A DNA stretch of 64,000 bases from Algibacter lectus (GCF_900112395.1 NZ_FOLN01000002.1:583954-647953), one strand, 5' to 3'. Positions 8,776 to 18,925 are shown, counted from the first letter of the stretch. Program-made: numbers and translations. Notes: a model not told the origin generated them from the sequence alone.

Positions 8776-10536
8776 TTAGTTTATGCGTTTACCTGTAATT
8801 TCTCGTCCACCTTGCAATAGCGTTACACTTTCTATGTTTCCAGAACTACCTTTATTAAAAGTTAGCTGTGCGGTAACTACTTTTAAATAAAATACGTTTT
8901 CAAATTTAGGAAACACATCAAACACGGGTTGTCCTGTTGCTTGAGTTTTAAGTTGACTGCCTTCTCGAGTAACAGCAAGAATAAACCCAGGCATAAGTTG
9001 ATAATTACCAATGTAGGTTTCTAAAATAGCTTCTGGCACTTCAACATCTTTTAACAAATCGCTTACATCTTCTCCTAATTTTTTTAAAAAATCTATGCCG
9101 TTTTGATTGGCTGGATTTAACGTGACCGATTTTTTATAATTTGTAATAGCTAAGTCTTTTTTACCGGAAGTCATTAAAGCTTCAGCATAGCTATCATAAG
9201 CATTCGACGATTTTGGAAATTCATTAACAATTAACTCAAATACTTTAACCGAGGCTTCTATATTGTTAGACCCCATCAGTTGGTATCCCATAGCATTTAA
9301 GTCACTTTCTTCTAAATTATAAAGTTCGGAGTCTTTAATTTCATTGTAATGAGTAATTCCCGCATCGATACCTTTTGCTTCTATAACGGTTAGCATAGCA
9401 TCTGCTACCGATTTTTTAGGCATGCTATACGTTTTGTTATTTATAATACCCAAAATAGCATTTGTTATGTTACTAAGTGGAGCGCCTCCTGTATTATTTA
9501 AAAGAACTATTAATGATTTATCTGAAGGTGTTCTAAGTATATTGGTATTAAATCCGTTAATTCCTCCTCCATGCTGAATAGCATAAATACTATCTGTAGA
9601 AGTCCCCATTTTACTGTAACCAACACCCCAACCGTAAGCGTAATGACTGTTGCCCCAAGCAGAAATTTGAGGTTTAAAATAGAGTTCCATATATTTTTTG
9701 GATAGCAGTTTATTTGTGTACAATGCTTGATCCCATAAATATAAATCTTCGGCTGTTGAATACATCGAACCTGCCGCATAAGGAATAGACATATCTAAAT
9801 ACTTCGAGTTTTTATAACTACCTGCATTTTTCTCGTAACCTGTTGCTCTATTTTTTAAAATATAGCTGTGGTTATCAAAACCTGTAGCATGCATATCTAA
9901 TGGTTTAAAAATCTTTTCGCTTAATAAAACCTCATAGCTTTTACCTGTTAATTTTTCAGCAATAACACCTAATAAAAAATATCCAGAATTACTATAACTG
10001 AAACGTTCTCCCGGTTTAAAGTCTAAATTTTTATCTTGAAATTTTTCAATAAACCCTTCTGGAGTGTATGGGTTTCGACTTTCATCTTCCATAAACCCAG
10101 GAAAAGAGGTGTAATTTGGAATGCCCGACGTATGCGTTAATAAATGATGTATCGTGATTATGTTTCCCGTTTCTTTTGGATAATCTGGAAGATAAGAGGT
10201 TATTGGGGCTTGTAAATCTAGCTTTCCATCTTGAGCCAATTGTAAAATAAGCATTGCTGTAAACTGCTTAGTTATGGAACCTAGACGGTGTTTTGTATTG
10301 GGTGCATTTGGCATATCCCATTCCATATTTGCCATTCCGTAACCCTTTTTAAAAATAACCTCTCCTTTATTTGCTACTAAAACAGAACCATTAAACTTAC
10401 CGTACTCAACATATTTACTTATAAGTTGGTCTATTTTATCTGCCTTGGTTTGTGCAAACGTAACATGACAAACTAACAATACCGCTAATGCCAGGAAAAC
10501 CTTTTTTAGGCTTAAAAATTTTGATTGTGATTTCAT
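8776..10536 (-). CDS. Secreted serine hydrolase, class C beta-lactamase-like, with TPR-type C-terminal region
   Basis: A 586-residue protein with a signal peptide (about 1-29, cleavage after VTFAQ). The beta-lactamase/penicillin-binding fold has SITK at 87-90 (nucleophile Ser87), YSN at 181-183 and HGG at 322-324, the three motifs of class C enzymes and D-Ala-D-Ala peptidases. After it comes a helical repeat region (about 390-500, e.g. ASVKVFELIVNEFPKSSNAYDSYAEA) typical of TPR motifs, then a beta-rich tail. Related Bacteroidota proteins are esterases or peptidases rather than proven antibiotic resistance enzymes. A (TCAA)8 repeat lies 10 bp before the start codon, so its expression may be phase variable. 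Confidence 0.9.
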   Translation of the reverse strand: MKSQSKFLSLKKVFLALAVLLVCHVTFAQTKADKIDQLISKYVEYGKFNGSVLVANKGEVIFKKGYGMANMEWDMPNAPNTKHRLGSITKQFTAMLILQLAQDGKLDLQAPITSYLPDYPKETGNIITIHHLLTHTSGIPNYTSFPGFMEDESRNPYTPEGFIEKFQDKNLDFKPGERFSYSNSGYFLLGVIAEKLTGKSYEVLLSEKIFKPLDMHATGFDNHSYILKNRATGYEKNAGSYKNSKYLDMSIPYAAGSMYSTAEDLYLWDQALYTNKLLSKKYMELYFKPQISAWGNSHYAYGWGVGYSKMGTSTDSIYAIQHGGGINGFNTNILRTPSDKSLIVLLNNTGGAPLSNITNAILGIINNKTYSMPKKSVADAMLTVIEAKGIDAGITHYNEIKDSELYNLEESDLNAMGYQLMGSNNIEASVKVFELIVNEFPKSSNAYDSYAEALMTSGKKDLAITNYKKSVTLNPANQNGIDFLKKLGEDVSDLLKDVEVPEAILETYIGNYQLMPGFILAVTREGSQLKTQATGQPVFDVFPKFENVFYLKVVTAQLTFNKGSSGNIESVTLLQGGREITGKRIN

Positions 10537-10544
10537 AAGATGTT

Positions 10545-10579
<35 letters not shown>

Positions 10580-10797
10580 CTTATTATGATTATTAATGTA
10601 TGACGATTAATAACACCTATAAGTTACAGTAAATTTCAAAATAAACTCTTTAAATTAAAAAATGATTGAAGTTTACAAATACAAAAAGTATATAATCGCT
10701 TTGATAAGCTAGGTTAAATTAGTAGCTATTTTGTGTTAGCGAAAAGCATAAGCAGAACTTAATAAAAACAATAAACATAGCTTTATAAACCACAGTT

Positions 10798-10903
10798 GCA
10801 AACTATGCGCAAGGGATAGTAGTGAAAAGCCCACAGTAGTAACAATGGTAATTGTTGCTACGCGGACTTGTAGCGGATAGCCCGACCCTTTTCGGGTTGC
10901 GCC
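10798..10903 (+). repeat. Dispersed structured repeat, copy C (type II)
   Basis: Same blocks as copy B: GCAAACTATGCGCAAGGGAT, AAAAGCCCACAG, a variable centre, ACTTGTAGCG, AGCCCGACCC, TTTTCGGGTTGCGCC. The ends GCGCAA/TTGCGC pair. The centre has a local hairpin (AGTAGTAACAAT ... ATTGTTGCTA). It lies between two divergent genes. Confidence 0.75.
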
Positions 10904-11003
10904 AAAATTAAAAAGAAGCATACTATTCGACCTACTACTAATTATAACCGTTTTGTTTTCATTTGTTTATCGTAACTTGCGATCCGAAAAATTAAATTGC
11001 AGT

Positions 11004-12572
11004 ATGTTTACTCCTCGAAACAAAAAAGCGAGAATTCTCTTTTTTAAAACTTTTTCCTTTTTATTAATATTCATTCTAACAGGTTGCTATTCCTATAAAT
11101 GGGCCAACTATAATGGCACACTTTTAAGCGAAGCTCCAAATGCAATAAAAACTTATTTTGATGCTTCTCCAAACGGTATTATGACTATAAATGCCATTAG
11201 CCCAAGTGAGGATTATGCTTTTGATGCTTGGGAAAAAGATCGTGTTTATGCAAAAGATAGTTTGGCTATGCATTTTAATACTGTAGAGCTAAAATTACAT
11301 AACACCATGCCGGAAGGTACTGTTATTGTTGACTTTACTTTTATGGACGGCAAAGGAAATAAAGTAATTGTTTCTGATTTTGATTTACTTAGAATTGTTC
11401 CTAAATTTAATTCTAACGGCCAACATTTGTATCCTGAATTACTTTTAGAGGAGTTTAATAGATACGGGGTTAGCTTAAGAAAAGAGTTTAATGAATTTAG
11501 TATTATTACTCCAGAAACAACTTCAATTGAAGATAAAAATGCACTAAATAGAGTGTACAGAACAGGTATTACAAATGGTTGCCTTTCTGGAGGTAAATGG
11601 GAATTTAACTTGAATACGGAGGATTTTTCAGATTTCGATAGTCGCCTTCATAATAACATCAATTTTAACCAATCGAAAATTTTAGCGCACTCTTGGTTTT
11701 TACTCGATAAGTCTTTTTACAAACATTTAATCGCCCTTAAAAACCCTAACATTGATTTAAAAGATGTTGATTTAACGGGTTTTAATTATGATACACTATC
11801 TGAACAATCGCAAAATATTGTTATTGATTTTGATGCTTTAAGAAATCCGATAAAAAAAGTATGGAAAACAGAAATGCTCGAGATAGGCTATAAGTCTGAA
11901 AGACCAATTGAACTATTGGATATGGAAGAACATTATAAAATTGAATACGGCTTATTCCTTAATAATAACTTAGCGAGTATTTCTAAGGAAACGTATAAAA
12001 GTATTTTAGATCCGGAAAAGCAACCTATAAAATTAGCCCAATTTAGAGATGAAGGTTTCTACTCTAATAAAACGCCGTTAACCTTTGATATGAATTGGTT
12101 AAAACACCTAGACAACATATCTATAAGTGCTATTGATATAAAGGATACCGAATGCTTAAGTGAGATACAAATTACAGGAAAATGGGCTCCATTTACGCTT
12201 ACCATAACAAATGTAGATTTAGCAATGATACAGGAACAAAAACTTTATGGCCTTCATTATGGATTTAATGTTTATCCAAAAGGTCGCCGCTATAACCCTG
12301 CGCAACCTACAATAAATTTTGATAGTGATTTAATGCCAAAGGCTTATGAGCAGTCTTTACTTTTAACGGATAAGCATACCGGTAAATGGGTTGATAATTT
12401 TAAAAAAGGACTGAGTAAAGTGTACCTAACCTACCCTACTTTAGAAAAAGATGTGCTCGATATTTATTTAATATCCTACGAGCGTATTCTGCCTTTATGG
12501 ATGGGTCGCGTAAAATTACCTAATGAATTAAGAGAAAAAGTACGTATTAGAAACCAACTTTACAATTACTAA
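11004..12572 (+). CDS. Lipoprotein of unknown function
   Basis: The start at 11004 (MFTPRNKKARI) gives 522 residues and places a proper signal (LLIFILTGC) at the N-terminus, with the lipobox cysteine at residue 28; an in-frame ATG at 10953 would put a charged stretch before it. The mature protein (about 495 residues) has no domain I recognise; it is rich in Asn, Asp and aromatic residues and looks globular and periplasmic. It lies 30 bp before an outer-membrane barrel gene on the same strand, so the two could form an envelope pair. Confidence 0.7.
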   Translation: MFTPRNKKARILFFKTFSFLLIFILTGCYSYKWANYNGTLLSEAPNAIKTYFDASPNGIMTINAISPSEDYAFDAWEKDRVYAKDSLAMHFNTVELKLHNTMPEGTVIVDFTFMDGKGNKVIVSDFDLLRIVPKFNSNGQHLYPELLLEEFNRYGVSLRKEFNEFSIITPETTSIEDKNALNRVYRTGITNGCLSGGKWEFNLNTEDFSDFDSRLHNNINFNQSKILAHSWFLLDKSFYKHLIALKNPNIDLKDVDLTGFNYDTLSEQSQNIVIDFDALRNPIKKVWKTEMLEIGYKSERPIELLDMEEHYKIEYGLFLNNNLASISKETYKSILDPEKQPIKLAQFRDEGFYSNKTPLTFDMNWLKHLDNISISAIDIKDTECLSEIQITGKWAPFTLTITNVDLAMIQEQKLYGLHYGFNVYPKGRRYNPAQPTINFDSDLMPKAYEQSLLLTDKHTGKWVDNFKKGLSKVYLTYPTLEKDVLDIYLISYERILPLWMGRVKLPNELREKVRIRNQLYNY

Positions 12573-12602
12573 TAGTATACACCTAGTCCAAATTTTACTA
12601 TA

Positions 12603-13730
12603 ATGAAAAAATATATTTATACGCTTACTCTTATTTTTTGTTTCTTACTTTCATCTACATATGCACAAAGCTCTTTAAAACGCTCTAAGCAAGACCACCG
12701 ATTTCATTATTTACAAGCTAATATCCATTTTGGATATTTGGATGGAGATACTTCAAATTTTGACTTATCAACGTCTGGACCAAAGAATAGATTGGTTTAT
12801 CAATATTTTACAAAAAACCAACGCTTACAACAAAAAGGCTATATAAGAAACGTCGCTTTAACCAGTTTTAAATCTCAAATATCTTTAGATTTCTTAGGAA
12901 GTTTAAATGATAAAACCTCACTTAATTATCAATTAAAATTACAAAATGTAGGGTTATCTTTTGGAACAAAATGGGATAGAACAAGCTTTTTTGTAGGCTA
13001 TTCTAATATAAAATTTGGACATAACCCCAAAATAGATCCCGTAACATCTTTTATAGCAAATAGCCTGAGTCTCGATTTAGGATTCACTCAAGATTTAGGA
13101 GCTACTTTTAAAACAGCAATTTCTGAAAAACTTGATTTTGAAGCTGGCTTTTATTCTGGAGGATTATTAAGAGATCCATTGGTTAGCTATGCACCAAACC
13201 TTACGGATGCTCAAAAAATAAATAGAAGTGCTGTAGAATTTATAAATCCAAATTTTAACGGCTCTTGGTTAGGTACTGCACGTATAGGTTCACCTTTATT
13301 CAAATCTTTTGAATATGGTTTAATTGCCATGACTGGAAAAACTGGAGATGGTATTAACGAACGTTACTTAACAAGAATTGGTGCAGACGTTGTGAAAAAA
13401 TTAGGTGAAAAACTTAAGTTTGAATCACAACTGCATGGTGGACCTAATTTTTACCAAAACCGGGATAACAGTATAGATTTAGCACTACAAAACAATATAG
13501 AGCTTTATATTAAAGGTGTTTTTGTTATTAATACATCTAACGCTATATTATTAAACCTACCTAATAATAGTAGCGACAGAGAAACTAAAGGAAACCTTGT
13601 AAACAGTTTATCTTATGTAGTTTCTCCACATACTCGATTAAGGTTAAATCATTTTTACAATTATGGAAAACTGATTAACAAAAACTGGGGATTAACTTTT
13701 CAATTAGTAACTGGTATCGGGAAACGCTAA
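12603..13730 (+). CDS. Outer-membrane porin-like beta-barrel protein
   Basis: A 375-residue protein with a signal peptide (about 1-21, LLSSTYAQ). Alternating amphipathic strands run through the whole sequence (QISLDFLGSLNDKTSLNYQLKLQNVGLSFGTKW split by turns), and the end (WGLTFQLVTGIGKR) resembles a last barrel strand. The layout resembles phosphate/oligosaccharide-selective porins of Bacteroidota. It follows the lipoprotein gene by 30 bp. Substrate unknown. Confidence 0.75.
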   Translation: MKKYIYTLTLIFCFLLSSTYAQSSLKRSKQDHRFHYLQANIHFGYLDGDTSNFDLSTSGPKNRLVYQYFTKNQRLQQKGYIRNVALTSFKSQISLDFLGSLNDKTSLNYQLKLQNVGLSFGTKWDRTSFFVGYSNIKFGHNPKIDPVTSFIANSLSLDLGFTQDLGATFKTAISEKLDFEAGFYSGGLLRDPLVSYAPNLTDAQKINRSAVEFINPNFNGSWLGTARIGSPLFKSFEYGLIAMTGKTGDGINERYLTRIGADVVKKLGEKLKFESQLHGGPNFYQNRDNSIDLALQNNIELYIKGVFVINTSNAILLNLPNNSSDRETKGNLVNSLSYVVSPHTRLRLNHFYNYGKLINKNWGLTFQLVTGIGKR

Positions 13731-13759
13731 AATCTTGTATTAATACTTTAATATCATTT

Positions 13760-14707
13760 TTAATTGGTTAGTTTTTCTACGATGGCCTTTATGGGTAATA
13801 TAGCATTGGTATGCGATATACTTGGCCCCGCAACCCAAACGGTTTTATAAGTCGCTTTAGTGGCTGCTTTTTCGGTTGCTTTCATTCCGATAGAAAAACG
13901 AATCATTTTCACCCATTTTTTCAAGGTTTTACTTTTATTTAAAACAGATTCTATCCAAGTTGATTTTGTTCCAATTTTTTGAACATAAGGTGTGTTTATT
14001 ACGGTACATGGTGTTCCAGAAATACGCTCTGTCATTACAATATCTTCCGCTCCATAATCTACACAGGCTTGTTTGTACTCTTCTGTTACACCTGCTTCTA
14101 CTGAGGCTATAAATGGGCTTCCAACCGAAACTCCATCGGCACCATAACTTATCATTTTATCAATATCAGCTTTACAGCCTACACCGCCAGCAGATATTAC
14201 CGGGATATTTAAATTGGATTTTAATTCTTTTATCAGTGCTTCGGGAGATAATTTACCTCTATGTCCGCCAGCTTCATTATTTACAGCTATAGCAGCATCT
14301 GCTTTTAAACCCTCTACTTTTTTAGCAAAATGTAAATCTGTTACATCACAAAATACTTTAATACCAGCTTTGTGAGCTTGGTTTATAGTTTCTTCTGGAC
14401 TTCCTAAAGATGTTATTATGAAATCGCAACCTTCCTCGCAAAGTACGCGCAGTTGTTCTTTATACTTTATGTTCGATTTATTCACTATTAAATTAAAACC
14501 AAAAGATCCACCTTCCACTTTAGCTGCTTTTAATTCCTGAATGGCTGCTTTTAGCTCTTCTAGCGTTCGGTAATTTAGAGCAGGAATACATCCAGCAATA
14601 CCACTTTTCATGGCTTCGATAACCATAGCGGTATTAGATACCAGAAACATTGGTGCCTGAATTATTGGGTGTTTTATATTAAGTAGTGTGGTGAGCTTAG
14701 TTTCCAT
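13760..14707 (-). CDS. Nitronate monooxygenase (2-nitropropane dioxygenase-like flavoprotein)
   Basis: A 315-residue FMN-dependent TIM-barrel protein. Family marks are the N-terminal HPIIQAPM, the catalytic-His segment NNEAGGHRG (His149), and the FMN phosphate loop with VISAGGVGCKADIDK and YGADGVSVGSPFIAS. It oxidises alkyl nitronates such as propionate 3-nitronate, a detoxification reaction. It ends 29 bp from the convergent porin gene, and no clear terminator lies between them. Confidence 0.9.
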   Translation of the reverse strand: METKLTTLLNIKHPIIQAPMFLVSNTAMVIEAMKSGIAGCIPALNYRTLEELKAAIQELKAAKVEGGSFGFNLIVNKSNIKYKEQLRVLCEEGCDFIITSLGSPEETINQAHKAGIKVFCDVTDLHFAKKVEGLKADAAIAVNNEAGGHRGKLSPEALIKELKSNLNIPVISAGGVGCKADIDKMISYGADGVSVGSPFIASVEAGVTEEYKQACVDYGAEDIVMTERISGTPCTVINTPYVQKIGTKSTWIESVLNKSKTLKKWVKMIRFSIGMKATEKAATKATYKTVWVAGPSISHTNAILPIKAIVEKLTN

Positions 14708-14786
14708 TTGGCTGTATTGATTTATACAAATATAGTAAAATATTATGCACGCATAACATTTATTCTATTTCCTCAATTACCAACAC

Positions 14787-16016
14787 CTAATCTATAAATC
14801 GATAATAAACCGTTTTTAAATAAGCTCCCTCTGGAAATCCTACAGGATGATCTGTATCATGCTGAGTTTTTGAAAGGATTTTATAATTACGTTTTATAGA
14901 GGCTAACACGTCACTATTAATATCATAAAATTCTTGAGCAAGAACACGAGAAGAACAAGACGCTAAAACAAGCATACCATTTTTGGCTGTAAGTTTTTCA
15001 CCTAATTCCGCTAATTGCGCATATTTCTTTTTGGCTAGTTCTATTTCCGAAGCCTGTTTTGCAAAACTTGGCGGATCTATAACAACCACATCAAAAGTAA
15101 CCTTATCTTTTATTAATTTTTTCAATTCTAAAAAAGCATCGCCAGCTATAGTGTGGTGTTTCCCTTTAAATTTGTTTAGCTTACCATTTTCGAGGGCTAT
15201 TTCTAAAGCTTGTTTACTTATGTCTAAACTAGTAACTTCTTTGGCGCCGTTAGAAAGTGCATGTACTGAAAACCCACCGGCATAAGAAAAAACATCTAGT
15301 ACCGTTTTACCTCTACTCAACTCGCCTACTTGTTTTCTATTGGCACGATGGTCTAAGAAATAACCTGTTTTGTGTCCTTTAATAACGTTAGCAGAAAAGT
15401 TTACGTCGTGCTCAACAAACTTAACAACTTCATCTTTTAAAGTTCCAAAAACCACATCACCATTTTCTAGTTTATGTTTTTTAGAATTTTCTAAACTTCG
15501 ACTTAGCCTAATAACAACTGTTTTACAATCTGAGATTTCTTGCAAATCCGGAATAATAGTTTCTATATAAGGTAACCAAATTTCAGAATATATTTTCACG
15601 ACCAAAACAGATGCATAAACATCGGCAATTAAGCCAGGGAAACCATCATTTTCGCCAAACAACAAACGGTAACTGTTTGTATTTGTTTTTAATAACGATT
15701 GACGTTTACTAAAAGCTTTACTAATCTTATGCTTAAAAAAAGCGGCATTAATTTCTGCTTTTTCTGTACTACTGTGTAGCATTTTAATTCGAATTGGCGA
15801 ATTAGCATCATACAAACCTAAACCCACAACTCGGTTTTTGTTTTTACCAAAAATAATAGCTAAATCTCCCGATTTCGCATTATCATTTACTTTGGTAATA
15901 TTATCTGAGAACACCCATGGATGCCCCTGAACCACAAACTGTTCGCCTTTAGCGTTTAGTTTTACAGCTAATCTTTTTGGATTATAATTAGATTTTATTT
16001 TTGAAGAAAATAGCAT
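14787..16016 (-). CDS. Class I SAM-dependent 23S rRNA methyltransferase, RlmI-like
   Basis: A 409-residue protein with an N-terminal PUA-like RNA-binding domain (about 15-90, VVQGHPWVFSDNI), a central linking domain, and a Rossmann methyltransferase domain: motif I VLDVFSYAGGFS at 239-250, the acidic post-I residue in VTSLDIS, and catalytic DPPSF at 314-318. The architecture is that of RlmI/RlmK enzymes, which make m5C in 23S rRNA. The exact target site cannot be read from sequence. It is a single gene with its own leader. Confidence 0.88.
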   Translation of the reverse strand: MLFSSKIKSNYNPKRLAVKLNAKGEQFVVQGHPWVFSDNITKVNDNAKSGDLAIIFGKNKNRVVGLGLYDANSPIRIKMLHSSTEKAEINAAFFKHKISKAFSKRQSLLKTNTNSYRLLFGENDGFPGLIADVYASVLVVKIYSEIWLPYIETIIPDLQEISDCKTVVIRLSRSLENSKKHKLENGDVVFGTLKDEVVKFVEHDVNFSANVIKGHKTGYFLDHRANRKQVGELSRGKTVLDVFSYAGGFSVHALSNGAKEVTSLDISKQALEIALENGKLNKFKGKHHTIAGDAFLELKKLIKDKVTFDVVVIDPPSFAKQASEIELAKKKYAQLAELGEKLTAKNGMLVLASCSSRVLAQEFYDINSDVLASIKRNYKILSKTQHDTDHPVGFPEGAYLKTVYYRFID

Positions 16017-16104
16017 GCTTAAAATTTACTGTAAAAGTACTCGTTTTCTTTTGGATAAAAAGTAAAATATGCAAGTGAAAATAAAATACTTCTTATTAAT
16101 TGAA

Positions 16105-16140
16105 AATAAAAAAAGCGCAACCAAATTAATGATCGCGCTT
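16105..16140 (-). terminator. Terminator after the lipocalin-like lipoprotein gene
   Basis: On the minus strand AAGCGCGATCA pairs with TGGTTGCGCTT (with G-T pairs), followed by a T-run. It lies 20 bp past the stop at 16161. Confidence 0.75.
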
Positions 16141-16160
16141 AAAATAAAAGTATTATAGTT

Positions 16161-16670
16161 CTATCTTGTTAGAATAATTTCTATTTTAATTTCTGTGATA
16201 CCGCTTGCACTTGCATTTGGTATAGCTTCTAGGCTATTTGCTGTAAGAACTAGCTTATTTTCTGTTAACTCTGTAATTTGGTAAGCAACAGTTTCCGTAC
16301 CATCTGTTAGCAATAATTGGTTACCATCTCTAGTCCAAGTACTATTATTTTCAAATGAAAGATCTTCAAAATTTTGTGTTTGACTCTGCCCTAGCGTAGT
16401 TGAAACTAATTCTAAACTATAATTACCTTCTCCAACAACGTTATTAGGCATTTCTGTAAAGGTCATGGTAAAATCGATATCATAACCTTGCGCTACATAA
16501 GTAGACTCTATAGATTCTCCTAAAACTTCTGTAATTATAGTTCCGTTGTAGCTAATGGCTTGGCCATTCCACGCTCCTGTTAATTCTGCAGAAGTAGACG
16601 CTGTATCATCATTTGAGCATGACAATAAAACCATTGTAAACGCAATAAATAAAACACTTAATTTTTTCAT
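16161..16670 (-). CDS. Lipocalin-like lipoprotein
   Basis: Starting at the ATG at 16670 gives 169 residues with a clean lipoprotein signal (MKKLSVLFIAFTMVLLSC, Cys18). The mature part begins with an Asp/Ser-rich linker and then ELTGAWNGQ, the glycine-tryptophan start common in lipocalin-like domains of Bacteroidota, followed by antiparallel strands (SYNGTIIT, YDIDFTMTFTE, GNYSLELVS, WTRDGNQLLLTDG). Ligand unknown. It lies downstream of dnaK, separated by a terminator. Another protein of this type is at 39892. Confidence 0.75.
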   Translation of the reverse strand: MKKLSVLFIAFTMVLLSCSNDDTASTSAELTGAWNGQAISYNGTIITEVLGESIESTYVAQGYDIDFTMTFTEMPNNVVGEGNYSLELVSTTLGQSQTQNFEDLSFENNSTWTRDGNQLLLTDGTETVAYQITELTENKLVLTANSLEAIPNASASGITEIKIEIILTR

Positions 16671-16716
16671 AGTCTGTTTTTGTATATTAAATAATTCGGC
16701 AATATTAAGAAACAAA

Positions 16717-16747
16717 AAAAACGCAACCAAACTAATGGTTACGTTTT
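16717..16747 (-). terminator. Terminator after dnaK
   Basis: AAAACGTAACCA pairs with TGGTTGCGTTTT on the minus strand with a short loop and a T-run. It lies about 90 bp after the dnaK stop at 16836. Loop and upper stem resemble the terminators at 16105 and 20640. Confidence 0.7.
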
Positions 16748-16835
16748 TAATTTTTACGAAATGTTTTATAAAAATTCTAAATAAATTCAGAATACAATAT
16801 TCACTCATTTCGATTTAGCAAAATATAATTTCTGC

Positions 16836-18734
16836 TTATTTTACTTCTTCGAAATCTACATCTTCAACATCACTTCCTTCAGCTTGAGCGTCTGCTCCAG
16901 CATCTGGTCCTGGTTGTGCTCCACCTGCATCGGCTTGTGCTTTGTACATTTCTTCACTTGCTACTTTCCAAGCTTCGTTTATTTTATCTAAAGCTGGTGT
17001 AATAACAGCAACATCTTTAGTTTCGTAAGCTTTTTTCAATTCTTCTAAACCATCAACGATTGGTTGTTTTTTATCTTCCGATAATTTATCACCAAACTCT
17101 TCTAATTGTTTTTCTGTTTGAAAAATCATAGAATCAGCTTCGTTTAATTTCTGAGCATTTTCAGCTGCAGCTTTATCAGCTTCAGCATTTGCTTCAGCAT
17201 CAGCTTTCATCTTTTGGATTTCTTCTTCAGTTAAACCAGAAGATGCTTCAATACGAATATCTTGTGTTTTATTTGTTCCTTTATCCGTAGCTGATACTTT
17301 AATGATACCATTAGCATCGATATCGAAAGTAACCTCAATTTGCGGTGTACCACGACGTGCTGGTGGAATATCATCTAAGTGAAAACGTCCAATAGTATTA
17401 TTATCGGCAGCCATAGCTCTTTCACCTTGTAATACATGTATTTCTACAGATGGCTGGTTATCTGCCGCTGTTGAAAATACTTGCGATTTTTTAGTTGGTA
17501 TTGTAGTATTTGCTTCAATTAATTTAGTAAATACATTACCCATAGTTTCAATACCTAAAGATAAAGGTGTTACATCTAAAAGTAATACATCTTTAACATC
17601 TCCAGATAATACACCACCTTGGATACCAGCTCCTAAAGAAACAACTTCATCAGGGTTTACACCTTTACTTGGTGCTTTTCCGAAGAATTTCTCAACTGCC
17701 GCTTGTACTGCAGGAATACGTGTAGAACCACCTACTAAAATAACCTCGTCAATATCAGATTTAGATAAACCTGCTGCTTTTAAAGCTGTTTGACATGGCT
17801 CAATAGTACGTTTTACTAAGTCGTCAATTAATTGCTCAAATTTAGAACGTGTTAACGTACGTACCAAGTGTTTTGGTCCACTCGCTGTAGCTGTAATATA
17901 AGGTAAGTTAACTTCTGTTTGTGCAGAAGATGATAACTCAATCTTAGCTTTTTCAGCAGCTTCTTTTAAACGTTGTAAAGACATTGGATCTTTTCTTAAA
18001 TCCATGTTTTCTTCAGCCTGAAATTCATCTGCTAACCAACCAATGATTTTCTCATCAACATCATCACCACCTAAGTGCGTATCACCATCTGTAGAAAGTA
18101 CTTCAAATACACCATCACCTAATTCAAGGATAGATACATCATGCGTTCCTCCACCAAAGTCAAATACTACTATTTTTTGGTCAGTTCCTTTTTTGTCCAT
18201 ACCGTAAGCTAAAGCAGCTGCGGTTGGTTCGTTAATAATACGTCTAACTTTTAAACCAGCGATTTCACCAGCTTCTTTAGTTGCTTGACGTTGACTATCG
18301 TTAAAGTAAGCAGGTACAGTAATTACCGCTTCAGTAACATCAGTTCCTAAATAATCTTCTGCCGTTTTCTTCATTTTTTGAAGAATCATAGCCGATAATT
18401 CTTGTGGTGTATATAAACGACCATCAATATCAACTCTAGGCGTATCGTTATCTCCTTTTACTACTTTGTAAGGAACACGTTCCGCTTCGTTTTTAGACTC
18501 AGAATATTTGTTACCCATAAAACGTTTAATAGAATAAACCGTTTTTGTTGGGTTAGTTACAGCCTGACGTTTTGCAGGATCACCAACTTTAATTTCACCG
18601 CCTTCTACAAAAGCGATTACCGATGGCGTTGTTCTTTTTCCTTCTGCATTAGGAATAACTACTGGCTCGTTACCTTCCATCACAGAAACGCAAGAGTTGG
18701 TTGTTCCTAAATCGATTCCAATAATTTTACTCAT
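16836..18734 (-). CDS. dnaK: Molecular chaperone DnaK (Hsp70)
   Basis: A 632-residue Hsp70 chaperone that binds exposed hydrophobic peptides under ATP control with DnaJ and GrpE. The start [21 protein letters not shown] carries the phosphate-1 loop. Further marks are [27 protein letters not shown], the linker [14 protein letters not shown] and the substrate domain to about residue 510. A helical lid and an acidic tail ([14 protein letters not shown]) follow; the EEVD-like end is typical of bacteria. dnaJ and grpE are not in the window. A -7 element and a perfect palindrome sit upstream. Confidence 0.97.
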   Translation of the reverse strand: MSKIIGIDLGTTNSCVSVMEGNEPVVIPNAEGKRTTPSVIAFVEGGEIKVGDPAKRQAVTNPTKTVYSIKRFMGNKYSESKNEAERVPYKVVKGDNDTPRVDIDGRLYTPQELSAMILQKMKKTAEDYLGTDVTEAVITVPAYFNDSQRQATKEAGEIAGLKVRRIINEPTAAALAYGMDKKGTDQKIVVFDFGGGTHDVSILELGDGVFEVLSTDGDTHLGGDDVDEKIIGWLADEFQAEENMDLRKDPMSLQRLKEAAEKAKIELSSSAQTEVNLPYITATASGPKHLVRTLTRSKFEQLIDDLVKRTIEPCQTALKAAGLSKSDIDEVILVGGSTRIPAVQAAVEKFFGKAPSKGVNPDEVVSLGAGIQGGVLSGDVKDVLLLDVTPLSLGIETMGNVFTKLIEANTTIPTKKSQVFSTAADNQPSVEIHVLQGERAMAADNNTIGRFHLDDIPPARRGTPQIEVTFDIDANGIIKVSATDKGTNKTQDIRIEASSGLTEEEIQKMKADAEANAEADKAAAENAQKLNEADSMIFQTEKQLEEFGDKLSEDKKQPIVDGLEELKKAYETKDVAVITPALDKINEAWKVASEEMYKAQADAGGAQPGPDAGADAQAEGSDVEDVDFEEVK

Positions 18735-18804
18735 AATATATTTTTTTATTGTGTTGAAAATTCATTTTTAATTTCGAGTTGTATAAGTCAATCATTATGC
18801 CAAC

Positions 18805-18812
18805 CAAAAATA
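18805..18812 (-). promoter_or_regulatory. -7 promoter element for dnaK
   Basis: CAAAAATA on the plus strand reads TATTTTTG on the coding strand, matching TAnnTTTG. The predicted start of transcription is about 65 bp before the dnaK ATG at 18734. Confidence 0.55.
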
Positions 18813-18814
18813 AC

Positions 18815-18827
18815 TGACACAGTGTCA
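18815..18827. promoter_or_regulatory. Perfect palindrome TGACACAGTGTCA upstream of the dnaK -7 element
   Basis: A 13-bp perfect inverted repeat (TGACAC-A-GTGTCA) located 2 bp upstream of the -7 element, inside the core promoter spacer. That is the position expected for a repressor operator. The regulator is not identified, and it is not the CIRCE sequence. Confidence 0.6.
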
Positions 18828-18840
18828 TATTTTTAATTTT

Positions 18841-18925
18841 CAGGTGCCGTATCACTTTACAGACCTAGTTATATGCAGCAAAACGCCGGTCACCTGTCAT
18901 TCACCTACTGTCAATTTAAATATTT
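18841..18925. other. Intergenic stretch with short direct repeats
   Basis: GC-richer than its surroundings, with repeated words (GTCACCTGTCA, TTCACCTACTGTCA). No gene, tRNA or terminator could be supported here. Confidence 0.3.

Noticed and set aside
8776..10536. Antibiotic-resistance beta-lactamase
   Set aside because: The motifs fit class C enzymes, but the C-terminal repeat region and family relations point to a general secreted esterase or peptidase; resistance cannot be claimed.
16671..16808. Upstream start for the lipocalin-like lipoprotein
   Set aside because: It would read through the dnaK terminator and bury the lipoprotein signal; the ATG at 16670 starts a proper signal peptide.
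18841..18925. Segment considered as an integron attC site or tRNA
   Set aside because: No paired core sites of the attC type and no cloverleaf can be formed; there is no cassette or integrase.
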